Below the pieces are notes generated by a model. That model made no database searches, was not told the DNA's origin, and worked only from the letters and a program-made list of their open reading frames with translations. From Fragilaria crotonensis (taxonomy: Eukaryota; Bacillariophyta; Fragilariophyceae; Fragilariales; Fragilariaceae), in the NCBI GenBank assembly GCA_022925895.1, contig JAKSYS010000369.1:1-60509 (forward strand): DNA of 60,509 bases. The letters are read 5' to 3'. Position numbers and translations under genes: made by a program. Below are positions 42,201 to 50,635 of this stretch, piece by piece (position 1 is the first letter of the stretch; the number at the start of each line of letters is the position of its first letter).

Positions 42201-42811
42201 GATCAAGCCAAAAGGACGGATTTTCGAGTCTTTTGCTCTGAGCAGTAAGGTCAGCTGAGTTGATCGGCTATCGATTAGACTATCGACTACAAGTACAGTG
42301 TACCTTGTGCGGTTGTTAGAGGTTGGAGGTCCTTTAATGAGTGGCCTTGTTGTTGACGTGGGACAGCAGTCTAAGATTAGCACGTCTACGAAAAGGCGGC
42401 AACAACAACTGTCAAATTTAGAAAATGTACGCCACTTTAAAATATTCTAAATATATCGAAGAAACCAAAAACGGTTAAACATACAGTGCTGAATACGTAC
42501 ATGTACCGCTGATTAGCAGAATATGCATACAGAGTTCGTAGCACTCGGGTACTCTACTACCGATAGGAGAGTGCAAGTATGGAAATTTTGCATTGTACTC
42601 CGTACTCCGTATTACAGTATTTACATCTGACCATTCCAGGCATAATTGGGTATCGTACCTGATACCATACCCTGGTACTTTCACACTTGTTGTCATCTAA
42701 CATACCAATCGGATGACGGAGGCAGTCAGTGGCTTATCCCACATGTCCACATGTCACATAGCCGAAATGCACGTACGTCACCTTCTTTCCTTGTTTTCCT
42801 TCGGTAGGTCA
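42201..42811. other. Kinesin 5' region, GTAC-rich
   Basis: No gene seen. GTAC words are dense from 42490 to 42680 (acgtacatgtaccgctg, gggtactctactaccg, tggtacttt). Confidence 0.5.
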
Positions 42812-44146
42812 TCACTTTAATGCCAATCCCTCGTCCGGAGACTCATTCGTTTCAGGGAAGATTGCCGACATTGCTTCTGGTCCTTGCATCATTAGACTGT
42901 GATCGTGCCCCACGCCTTGTACTATGACACGACGGTGGTGCCGCCTATCTATGCCCACTAATGTGAGCGATTCGTAGTAGTGGAAGTGACGTTCCCAACG
43001 CATGGAACCTTGCAAGTCATCCATACAGGTTGTTTCAAGGCCATCAGATGCACACCAACCAGTTGCTGTCACCTCGGACACATTACATCTATCCAAACTT
43101 CCGATCATGTAGGTGACATGGCGGGATCGAAACCTGTCGACAATCCCCTCGGTCGTGTACGTCCTCATCGCCCGTCGCTTATAGGAATCATCTATTGTGT
43201 CACTATCCTCCAAACCCCATTCCCATTCATTGTACCGAGTGCAGTTGCTGTCCGGAGGGACAGCTTGCCAGACGCCCTGTATCTTGCGAAGTGGTGTCAG
43301 ATAGGCATAGCTGCTGGGATTCGCAACGACGGCTTGCCAACGACTGGAGTCCACGGATGTCAACAGGGACCATCGTTGAACGAATTGACCGCCACTGGAA
43401 TGACCAAAAATAGTCATGATGGCGTTTGTCGCTCGCGATAGAATTGTGTCCACCAATTGGTCCATCGCGTCAAAGGAGCTGATACGAATGGGATGTATCG
43501 ATCTCGCTCCGTAGCGCCAGGGACCGTCGACATCATCTTCCCATCGCAACGCAGTTCCTCCTTCTCGCAACAGGATTGGCCCGTCGCTTACTTCGGCAAA
43601 GAACGGAACCACAACCAACACGTTCCGATACACCCTTTGCAATGTGGCCGCCGTCGATGCGGCACAGAAATAATCGTCGGCATTGCGAGTGGCTCCGTGA
43701 ATAGCGATCAAGATATGATCCACGTCATGAAGATCTGCGTCCGCAACGACATCGCCATGTGACGAATAGTATGCAAGCTTGTTCACTGCGTCCACCAGCG
43801 GAAACCCATGTATGGTTTCCAACGTGTACTGTGCAGGACGACACAGAGTGTAGCGAGGTAGTTTTTGTAGCAAAGGATCTGTCACTTGGGAAGTCGCGAC
43901 GCACGCTTGAGCATCGACACTGACATTCGCATCCTCTCCGCAACGGTATCCCACACCACATCCTGTTATCCCATCCTGACAGCAAGTTCCATTCCCGCGT
44001 CCCAGGTTATTGGAAATGCATCCACCCGGACAACATGTATTGCCATTCGGACACCATCGACCGTCGATACACCGTTCGAGGCACTGTACAGCAGCGAGGA
44101 GTGTCAAGCTGAAGCAACCAATTCGAAATGCCATTGTAGGTGACAT
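42812..44146 (-). CDS. Secreted alpha/beta hydrolase with Cys-rich granulin-like head
   Basis: 444 residues from the ATG at 44146 (a second ATG at 44134). A signal peptide (MAFRIGCFSLTLLAAVQCLE) leads to a Cys-rich segment, residues 22-82, with CPNGNTCCPGGC, TCCQDG and CGVGYRC, like half a granulin repeat. The hydrolase domain follows: ILIAIHGATRNADDYF (oxyanion region), FGHSSGGQFVQRW with the nucleophile Ser at about 250, an acid candidate in MIGSLDRCN, and GVGHDHSLM with the likely catalytic His near the C-terminus. Relatives include secreted esterases and polyhydroxyalkanoate-depolymerase-like enzymes. The substrate is unknown; the Cys-rich head might bind a wall polymer or metal. Its 5' region (44404-44660) is GTAC-rich. 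Confidence 0.75.
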   Translation of the reverse strand: MSPTMAFRIGCFSLTLLAAVQCLERCIDGRWCPNGNTCCPGGCISNNLGRGNGTCCQDGITGCGVGYRCGEDANVSVDAQACVATSQVTDPLLQKLPRYTLCRPAQYTLETIHGFPLVDAVNKLAYYSSHGDVVADADLHDVDHILIAIHGATRNADDYFCAASTAATLQRVYRNVLVVVPFFAEVSDGPILLREGGTALRWEDDVDGPWRYGARSIHPIRISSFDAMDQLVDTILSRATNAIMTIFGHSSGGQFVQRWSLLTSVDSSRWQAVVANPSSYAYLTPLRKIQGVWQAVPPDSNCTRYNEWEWGLEDSDTIDDSYKRRAMRTYTTEGIVDRFRSRHVTYMIGSLDRCNVSEVTATGWCASDGLETTCMDDLQGSMRWERHFHYYESLTLVGIDRRHHRRVIVQGVGHDHSLMMQGPEAMSAIFPETNESPDEGLALK

Positions 44147-45420
44147 GGCTCAGGATTCGTGAGAAGTGAGTGATGCTGCCAGAGAGTGTGAATTCTGATT
44201 TGTGAGAACAATGACATCAAACCAAATTGCTTACCCCGAGCTCCGAGTGCCGGCGGTGTTTGGGTTTCACCTTTCACCTATAATTCATATGCATACGTCG
44301 TACGATTGACAATTCTGTCATTAACACGAGCTTCTTCCAAATGTGCCGAATGCCGAATTCCGAACACAATGATGCTCCTTCGTGTACGAATATCGTCAAT
44401 ATCCTCTTCTGACTCGTGCTGCACATGTACGAGTACTGTGCTCCAAGCTCTACAGTGCAAGTACTTTGTGCGATGGAGTACATGGTAAAAGTACCGGTAT
44501 AGGGTACTACAGGTACTCCGAGTATTTATACTGTAGTATTCGCATGAGAAGTGATTGAGTACTTCTTCAAGGTAAACGTACTGTACGGAGTATTCTGTGT
44601 AGAGTACGGATACACGCATATCATACCCTGTGCCTGTACCTGGTACACAAAGTAACTGTATAAAGTATGATACCAGCCATCTACGATTGACCAGCATTGG
44701 TGTCTTTACTTCAGATGAACAATCCACTGGGGCGGATCCCATGACTTCATCGCTATTGTTGAGCTCATCCCACTTCAAATGAATTCATACTTATGTTGTT
44801 TCTAGGCTTTTGCCTTCTGCAGTTATTGTTTGCTGTACTAGTAGCTAGTATCAGGTATCAGCACGCATAAAGCATTACCAGCGCAACCTAGATTTCATTC
44901 GTCTTATCAAGTGGAAAAACTTTGGAGTGATGGTTAATTTCCATGTTGCACTGGATTATCACCTTTGTTCATGGTCAGTAGTGAATGCCACGATCACAAC
45001 AACTTCTATTTCTCAATTATGCCCTAGTACTATAATACAGCGCGCAATGATTCTATGCAATAGGTGAGCAATCATTTTGACTACTATACAGTCTTATAAC
45101 GTCTCCAGTGCAACAGCAAAGGTGAGTCATATGGCAGCTGTTACATACTCTCAATGGAGACCGTATGATGCAAATGGACATTTAAAACAAAATGACTGTG
45201 ACATGCCGAGAAGTGCTAGAGTGAAGAACAAAAAGAGATACAAAAGAAATAAACTGAAGGTCAACAAACCAACCAAGAACAAATGTCATATCAGAAATCA
45301 GACTGCTTACTCCTTCTGGTATGACATTGTCCATACAGGTGGTGTGTTGTCGTTACCTACTAGTACAACTCCGATGTAACATAACTCCCCGGAGTCAGGA
45401 GGAGCACTCCATGCAAGCAT
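44147..45420. other. Intergenic region, GTAC-rich, with a weak reading frame
   Basis: GTAC palindromes are dense at 44404-44660 (gtaccggtatagggtactac, ggtactccgagt). A 100-residue basic reading frame at 45077-45379 (KNKKRYKRNKLKVNKPTKNK) has no recognisable domain and no supporting context. I do not call it a gene. Confidence 0.4.
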
Positions 45421-46057
45421 CTACAGGGACATCCAGGATTCCTTCTTATTCTGTTAGTGGGTTACGCAGATATACGTAGATTTGAAACTGAAATTTCATC
45501 AATATTCAAAACTGCATATGTTCATTGTGATGTCGGAAGAGTATTGGCTAGCGTGCGAGCCAGCAGCGTGGCATCATGGCGAACGTATTTACGAGAAGAA
45601 ATCTAATCATGAACTTATTTACGAGAAGAAATCTTCTTGTGAACTTATTTATGAGAAGAATTCTTCTCATGAACTTATTCATAAGAAGAAATCTTCTTGT
45701 GAACTTATTTAAGAGAAGATTTCATCTCCTATCAATACACTTTCTCGTAGAAGTCTAAATTAAAAACGAGAAGGTATCTAATCGTGAACTTATTTACGAG
45801 AAGAAATCTTCTCATCAACTTATTTAAGAGAATAAATCTTCTCATCAACTTATTCATGAGTAGCTTTCTAATCGTGGACTTATTTACGAGAAGAAATAAC
45901 CTCCGAGCCTGCCAAGCCCCCATTTGCATTCATGACGCCAGCCAGTATCCATTGACGTTAAATATTAAGCGGTCGTGTGTCACGTGACTCGATTTGACAG
46001 CCCAAAAAACTCTCGGTACAGTGAGGTTCAAGAAGGAATTCCGGATGTCCCAGGTAG
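45421..46057. mobile_element. MITE-like inverted-repeat element with minisatellite core, second family
   Basis: The left end, 45426-45447 (gggacatccaggattccttc), and the right end, 46030-46051 (aagaaggaattccggatgtc), are inverted copies over 22 bp with two mismatches. Outside them tctac and gtaga extend the symmetry with a small gap. The core 45583-45900 is an array of about 30-bp units, each with the palindrome AGAAGAAATCTTCT or a variant. It has no coding capacity. The right end lies 45 bp from the 3' end of a tRNA gene. A single end of the same type may be present at 9148-9167. Confidence 0.65.
45583..45900 (+). repeat. AGAAGAAATCTTCT minisatellite, about 30-bp unit
   Basis: Units of the form gaacttatttacgagaagaa followed by atcttct occur about nine times, with decay in the second half. 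Confidence 0.85.
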
Positions 46058-46095
46058 ATTCTGAAAAGCTGAAGTAAAAGTTTCAAAACAGCTCT

Positions 46096-46166
46096 TTCTG
46101 TGACGGGACTTGAACCCGCAGCCTATAGATTAGAAGTCTATCGCGCTACCATTGCGCCACACAGAA
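46096..46166 (-). tRNA. tRNA-Arg (anticodon UCU)
   Basis: Read on the minus strand, 71 nt. The acceptor stem TTCTGTG pairs with CACAGAA over seven bases. The D arm has GGCGCAATGGTAGCGC. The anticodon loop ACTTCTAAT shows TCT. The T arm is GCGGGTTCAAGTCCCGT. The A and B boxes are therefore normal, and there is no intron. A TTTT run 10 or so bases downstream can stop RNA polymerase III. The CCA end is not encoded, as expected for a nuclear gene. The inverted-repeat element ends 45 bp beyond it. Confidence 0.92.
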
Positions 46167-46414
46167 GTTGTATCTAATCCCCACGCATGGTTTTATGATA
46201 TTTAAATACTGCCAAAATCACTCCATTCTAACTTGTTTCTCACTCTGCACCGAATCTACCGGTATACGCTGGTATTTCATCGGACTTGTTCCATGTCATA
46301 TCACATATCACATATAATATTCACTAATTACCTCATACGTCGACTGACGTACACAAGTAGCGCGACGTGTGATACTATCATATGCATATATACTCAGGAG
46401 ATACAACTACAACC

Positions 46415-46930
46415 ATGAGAACCTTCAAACTCAAAGTGCCAATCCTATCGCTTCTCCTACTGCAGACGATCGGCGCAGCATTGTGCTTCGTGACTCCTTT
46501 TCAAAGTTATCATGCCCGAGCCCAAACAATAACGAAGTCGGTCCCACGGTATTCCTTCGCTCGTCACATGTCCCTTATCTCGGAAAAGGAAGCCAAGGCA
46601 GGAATCGACAAGGTCGTCAAGGCGCTTCAGAAAGACAGCTCTGCTAATCAGGAGCTTGGTCGACTGACGAAAGTCACCAATGTGTTAGGGTATGGGAGCC
46701 CCTCCAAGGGAACATTGGCAGTGAGGTTCAATGCCGCCTTCCAAAAGAGCGGCATGGGTCGTGCTGCAGTTCCGCTACCGTTTGGCTTGGGTCAATCTGA
46801 AGTCAAGGAAGGACGAGGCACCATGGTCGGCCAAGTCAAGGCTTCAATTGATGAAAACACTGGAAAGATTACGAGTTGTTCTGTCTTCCGAGATTTGGGC
46901 TATGGCAGAGCTTTTAATCTCAAGGTTTAG
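46415..46930 (+). CDS. Putative plastid-targeted small protein, unknown
   Basis: 171 residues from the ATG at 46415; the frame is open upstream to 46382, but the upstream start would hide the signal peptide. The signal peptide MRTFKLKVPILSLLLLQTIG ends in AALCF|VTPF, with Phe at the cut and a basic, Ser-rich transit-like stretch (QSYHARAQTITKSVPRYSFA) after it, as in diatom plastid presequences. The mature part is soluble: IDKVVKALQKDSSANQELGR, then YGSPSKGTLAVRFNAAF and GQVKASIDENTGKITSCSVF, suggesting a small alpha/beta fold. I do not recognise the family. It is convergent with the next gene, 41 bp apart. Confidence 0.6.
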   Translation: MRTFKLKVPILSLLLLQTIGAALCFVTPFQSYHARAQTITKSVPRYSFARHMSLISEKEAKAGIDKVVKALQKDSSANQELGRLTKVTNVLGYGSPSKGTLAVRFNAAFQKSGMGRAAVPLPFGLGQSEVKEGRGTMVGQVKASIDENTGKITSCSVFRDLGYGRAFNLKV

Positions 46931-46971
46931 TTGACTCTGGGCAATTACAAACTGCTCTATTTAGTGGTGTA

Positions 46972-48366
46972 TTACCCGATGGTCTTGACGAGATTCTTCT
47001 TATAACTCCCATCTTGCTTGTTTTTCCATTGAGTTTTGACCATCAACTTGGGCGTAATCGCAGCAGCCCTCTTTTCTTCCATCATTTGCTCATACTCTTC
47101 TCGACGACGCTGGACGGCACTCTTCACCTTGGCCTGACCGCCAAACATGTCGGTCGTCCTCTTGTCAATTTTCGCCGGAAGATTGAACGAAGGGCCAGGC
47201 GAGACCGTTTCGACTTTATCCTTGCTTTGATCCTTGCCTTTAAAGGCTTCCATCAGCCATTGGTGTCGATCGGCGACGACGTCGCCAGTTGCGATACGTT
47301 TCTTTCCATCCAGATTCAAAACACCCTGGCTTCCATCTCTCCCGTGGTTTTCGGATTGTTGGCGACTGCGATTCGCAGTGTCGTTGAAGTTGGCATTCAC
47401 CACTGCCTTGACGATGCTGTCCATAATCGTCTTGCTGTCGCAATCAAGAGCCATTTCATTGTTGTTACGATCTACAAGCACTTTCTTAGGGAATCGATCA
47501 GCAATCTCAATCTTTGCGGCACTGTTCAAGCCAGAATCAACGACAGCTCGGCGTCCAATATGGGCAGTCGCCCTCTGATGCATTTGTGGAGAGGCAGCAA
47601 AGCTGAGTGCTCGCGCCAGCTTCGGATCCAAGGCACTTCCTGCCAGGGACAATGGCTCGTCACTGCCGAATTTGTTGGATTCCACGGAAGTATCGTCTGC
47701 CCCCGTTTCCTTCACATCGTCAATGGTTGTGCCACAAAACTCATCGAGTTGACGCACTGACCTCAAGTAGGCCCGGTGCAATAGGGCCGATTTCGAAGGC
47801 GACAACGGCGGGGATGCCAGTGGAGAAGTGGGCGTAACGCCGTCATCCCGTCTCTCGTCGTCGGCTTTCACGGGAGCTGAGAAGAGGCCCAACCGCATCG
47901 GGGTTCGGTCGTTCGAAATAAAATGGCGAACCTTGTTTTGCGGCTTAACCCTGGGAGCAGGAGGAGGTCGAATCTTGGCCGTGTGGTGGTATTCCTTGGC
48001 GAGTGGAGTAACCTCTTGGCGAGGAAAAACATCCATGAACACTCCATCCTGCACCGAGGCTGCTGCGGCAAACTCAATTCCATTCTTAGAACGAGGCGTC
48101 TCGACATCCTGACGGAGGTCGTCCAAGTTGTCTGTGTTGGAAGATTCAAGAACGATCGGCGGCTTGTTATTGAGGAAGAATGACCATTCTTCTCCTCGTT
48201 GTTTGTCATAAACGTTCCAACCATCCTCATCTAGCTCGTCAAAGGGATTTACGGCACCAGGAGGTGGAATGGGGGGCCACGTGCCAAAAGGAAACTCGAT
48301 GCCTAGATTATCAACTTCTGGAAAGCTTGTTTGGGCCCACATTTCCTGTTCTGTAGCCGAAGACAT
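46972..48366 (-). CDS. Disordered protein of unknown function
   Basis: 464 residues from the ATG at 48366; the frame extends to 48402 but opens there with GTG. It is Pro/Ser/Asp-rich with little hydrophobic core. Two stretches look conserved by composition: FPFGTWPPIPPPGAVNPFDE near the start with DGWNVYDKQRGEEWSFFL, and the basic helical C-terminus VQRRREEYEQMMEEKRAAAI then TQWKNKQDGSYKKNLVKTIG. There is no signal, membrane span or catalytic motif. The function is unknown. Confidence 0.6.
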   Translation of the reverse strand: MSSATEQEMWAQTSFPEVDNLGIEFPFGTWPPIPPPGAVNPFDELDEDGWNVYDKQRGEEWSFFLNNKPPIVLESSNTDNLDDLRQDVETPRSKNGIEFAAAASVQDGVFMDVFPRQEVTPLAKEYHHTAKIRPPPAPRVKPQNKVRHFISNDRTPMRLGLFSAPVKADDERRDDGVTPTSPLASPPLSPSKSALLHRAYLRSVRQLDEFCGTTIDDVKETGADDTSVESNKFGSDEPLSLAGSALDPKLARALSFAASPQMHQRATAHIGRRAVVDSGLNSAAKIEIADRFPKKVLVDRNNNEMALDCDSKTIMDSIVKAVVNANFNDTANRSRQQSENHGRDGSQGVLNLDGKKRIATGDVVADRHQWLMEAFKGKDQSKDKVETVSPGPSFNLPAKIDKRTTDMFGGQAKVKSAVQRRREEYEQMMEEKRAAAITPKLMVKTQWKNKQDGSYKKNLVKTIG

Positions 48367-48402
48367 GATGCTCTTGGTTTTTGTGAGTCCATTTTGTTCC
48401 AC

Positions 48403-48872
48403 TCACTGATGTTGCTAGACGGCGATTGAAAGCTACCTCAACCAGTGGGAGTTGCTATTAAAATAAACTTTTTTCGCTTCGTTTGAACTCCCGTTCCATA
48501 GCTTATGATCTCATGATGCGATGTTGTTCGGAGTAGACAGTCTAGACAATAGACAAGAGCCTACATGGTGCCTGGTACAGTATCATACAGGGAACTTATT
48601 ATACATGGTACCGTATCATACACCGACCCACAAGCGGCATTCCGCAGGATTATAACAACGACTCCGTTGAACGGGCTTTACATGTACTCGGAGTACCGTG
48701 CTCTACTGTCCCGCGTGTTGAGTGTGCCATAATATATATATATATCTATGTATATATTTATATGTTGTCTACACTCGTACTCTCCTGTACGTTTATCAGT
48801 ACCAGGTACTAAAAAGTACGAAGGGTGTATGGAGTATGCGGTACGAGTATGCGCTATGCGCTGGTGGAGCTC
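48403..48872. other. Intergenic region, GTAC-rich, with a TA repeat
   Basis: Repeats of atggtaccgtatcatac-type words lie at 48560-48625 and further GTAC words continue to 48860. An alternating TA tract (atatatatatat) is at 48731-48745. No gene is seen. Confidence 0.5.
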
Positions 48873-49439
48873 CAGGAAGGTCCGGCCATACCTAGGGAAT
48901 CGTGAATCAGACGAAAACACGTGATACCCTGGAGGTGAAAATCGCTTCCATTCTGAGTCGTGGTGACGCAACGTGAAGCATAGGCTGGGGCTATTATCAT
49001 GTGCATGACGCAAAGTGAAAATTTGCTGACGGTCAGTGAAAAATTGCTGACGGTCAGTAAAAAATTGCTGACGGTCAGCAAAAATTTGCTGACGGTCAGT
49101 AAAAATTTGCTGACGGTCAAGAGAAATTACTGACGTAAGAACATACTATGTGTCCACGAAAACTTCTTAAAGACAAATCAGATTTTCTGACGGTCAGCAA
49201 TTATTTACTGACGGTCAGTGATTTTTTGCTGACGGTCAGTAAATATTTACTGTCGGTCAGCAATTTCTTACTGACGGTCAGCAATTTTTTACTTACGAAG
49301 AGAAAACCTTGCCGGCTCGTTTGCTTCGACCAATGGAGCTACAAATCTCACAATACATACATATGGGAAGATCCCTGACGCATATTTGACGAGGGTCATA
49401 AACTTAACGGCTGAAACGTGCTGGGGCCGGACCTTCCAG
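48873..49439. mobile_element. MITE-like inverted-repeat element with minisatellite core, copy 2
   Basis: Ends: ccaggaaggtccggcc at 48872-48887 and ggccggaccttccagg at 49425-49440, inverted with one mismatch at the outer edge. The core 49018-49300 holds about 13 units of tgctgacggtcagtaaaa, each with the palindrome CTGACGGTCAG. The arms match copy 1 at 35085-35605. It has no coding capacity. The right end lies about 125 bp before the eIF4E start codon, so it forms part of that gene's 5' region; a GTG-initiated frame of eIF4E even begins inside the right repeat. Confidence 0.7.
49018..49300 (+). repeat. CTGACGGTCAG minisatellite
   Basis: About 20-21 bp units, interrupted at 49120-49170. Each unit is itself a near-perfect palindrome set in A/T-rich spacers. 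Confidence 0.9.
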
Positions 49440-49564
49440 GACACGTATGCATACTTGCTCGTACGAAGTCTACGTTGAGTCGCAACCCCCCTGAACTCTG
49501 TGGGCAGTCGTCTGTCCACTGGACGTCGGAGCTCCACCACGACCCCCTGTCAACAGATGGATTG

Positions 49565-50503
49565 ATGGCTGAATCCACACTTCCCCTAGAGGAAATGGTT
49601 GAGGGGACTGAAGAGAAGGATTTGCATCCCCTGGAGCATGGTACGTTGTGTCATGTATGTGGCTTGATGAGATGGATCTTTAATAACTGTTTGGTGATAG
49701 TGGAATCGTGGTTGGACCTCAATGCAGTTACTCTCACCCATCGTCATGGCTTGCAAACCGTACGTTTATCCATTGGCAGTCCTCGAGTAGAATTGTACAG
49801 TGAAGTTGTAGTGCGCCGATACAGCAGTCAGACGAGAATCGTCGCCCTTGTTTTTGGAGTTTATGGCGATGCTAACAATGATCTCTCACACTGGAATCCT
49901 CTTCTCTCAATCTATCTCCTTCGACACCAAACAGAGTGGGTTCTGTGGGAGCATGCTGGCGGCGCGAATAAGGATGCAAATACGTGGAAAGAAAACATGA
50001 AGGCTCTTTGCGAGTTCAAAACCGTCGAAGGTTTCTGGCAGTACTTCAATCACCTCCCGCGACCCTCGGAGGTGTTTTTTGATGGAGAATGTCGCAAAAA
50101 GGTGGGTCCGGAAGGAAAAACAATCGAGGAGTACTCGTTGTTTAAGAAAGGAATCGAACCGGAATGGGGTGACCCTGAGAATGTCAAGGGAGGCGAATGG
50201 TTTTGTCGACAGTCGTTTGAATCGGATGCTTTGGACCTGTATTGGCAAAATTTAGTCATGGGTATTATTGGAGAATCCATTGACGATGGTCTTGATGACA
50301 CTGGCCTATCGTACGTTAATGGTGCCCGAGTCGTTGACAAGGGCAAGGGCTACCCAATGTTCAAACTGGAAATATGGGTCAGTACGCGAGATGTTGGTCT
50401 TCGGGAAAAGATTCGGGAGAGGCTTTTACAGGTGCTGACTGACGGACAACCACCAACTAAAAAAGCTCACCCCAAATTCGATTGGAAAGATCATAGCCCT
50501 TAG
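49565..50503 (+). CDS. EIF4E: Translation initiation factor eIF4E family
   Basis: Two exons, 49565-49640 and 49935-50503, give 214 residues, a normal eIF4E length. Splicing restores HPLEH|EWVLWEHAGG, the usual start of the fold. Cap-stacking Trp are seen in EWVLWEH, NTWKENMK, VEGFWQYFNH and GIEPEWGDPEN. The Glu that follows the second stacking Trp in human eIF4E (W102-E103) is Gly here, so cap binding may differ. A 10-12 residue insertion (GECRKKVGPEGKT) sits before EYSLFKKGIEP. IIGESIDDG and the C-terminal helix are conserved. The protein recruits capped mRNA to ribosomes, or represses it if 4EHP-like. The 294-bp intron has no stop and is a multiple of three. The mobile element ends about 125 bp upstream. 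Confidence 0.85.
   Translation: MAESTLPLEEMVEGTEEKDLHPLEHGTLCHVCGLMRWIFNNCLVIVESWLDLNAVTLTHRHGLQTVRLSIGSPRVELYSEVVVRRYSSQTRIVALVFGVYGDANNDLSHWNPLLSIYLLRHQTEWVLWEHAGGANKDANTWKENMKALCEFKTVEGFWQYFNHLPRPSEVFFDGECRKKVGPEGKTIEEYSLFKKGIEPEWGDPENVKGGEWFCRQSFESDALDLYWQNLVMGIIGESIDDGLDDTGLSYVNGARVVDKGKGYPMFKLEIWVSTRDVGLREKIRERLLQVLTDGQPPTKKAHPKFDWKDHSP
49641..49934 (+). other. In-frame, stop-free intron of eIF4E
   Basis: Donor CATG|gtacgttgtg, acceptor caccaaacag|AGTGGG, 294 bp, with a pyrimidine-rich stretch (tcctcttctctcaatctatc) before the acceptor. If retained it would insert 98 residues after the N-terminal HPLEH. Confidence 0.75.
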
Positions 50504-50635
50504 TCAACTATCACTTTTCTCAGTGTGTACGATACAATGGCACACGTCCTGCTGCAAAGTCGCTCCCAGAATAGTTAAGCTAGGGAACACGTCGACAGAA
50601 TAGTTTGGTCACTCGGCATTACTAGTTTAGAATCA

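Noticed and set aside
45077-45379. Basic 100-residue protein
   Set aside because: There is no domain, the composition is of low complexity, and it lies between a GTAC cluster and a mobile element.
45583-45900. Repeat protein encoded by the minisatellite (MNLFTRRN units)
   Set aside because: The frame follows from the 30-bp period of the array; both strands are open in the same way.
49018-49300. CRISPR array
   Set aside because: The palindromic units follow each other with only A/T-rich gaps of 8-10 bp; there are no unique spacers and no cas genes.
49418-49564. eIF4E start at the upstream GTG
   Set aside because: That stretch lies in the inverted-repeat element; the ATG at 49565 gives a normal length.
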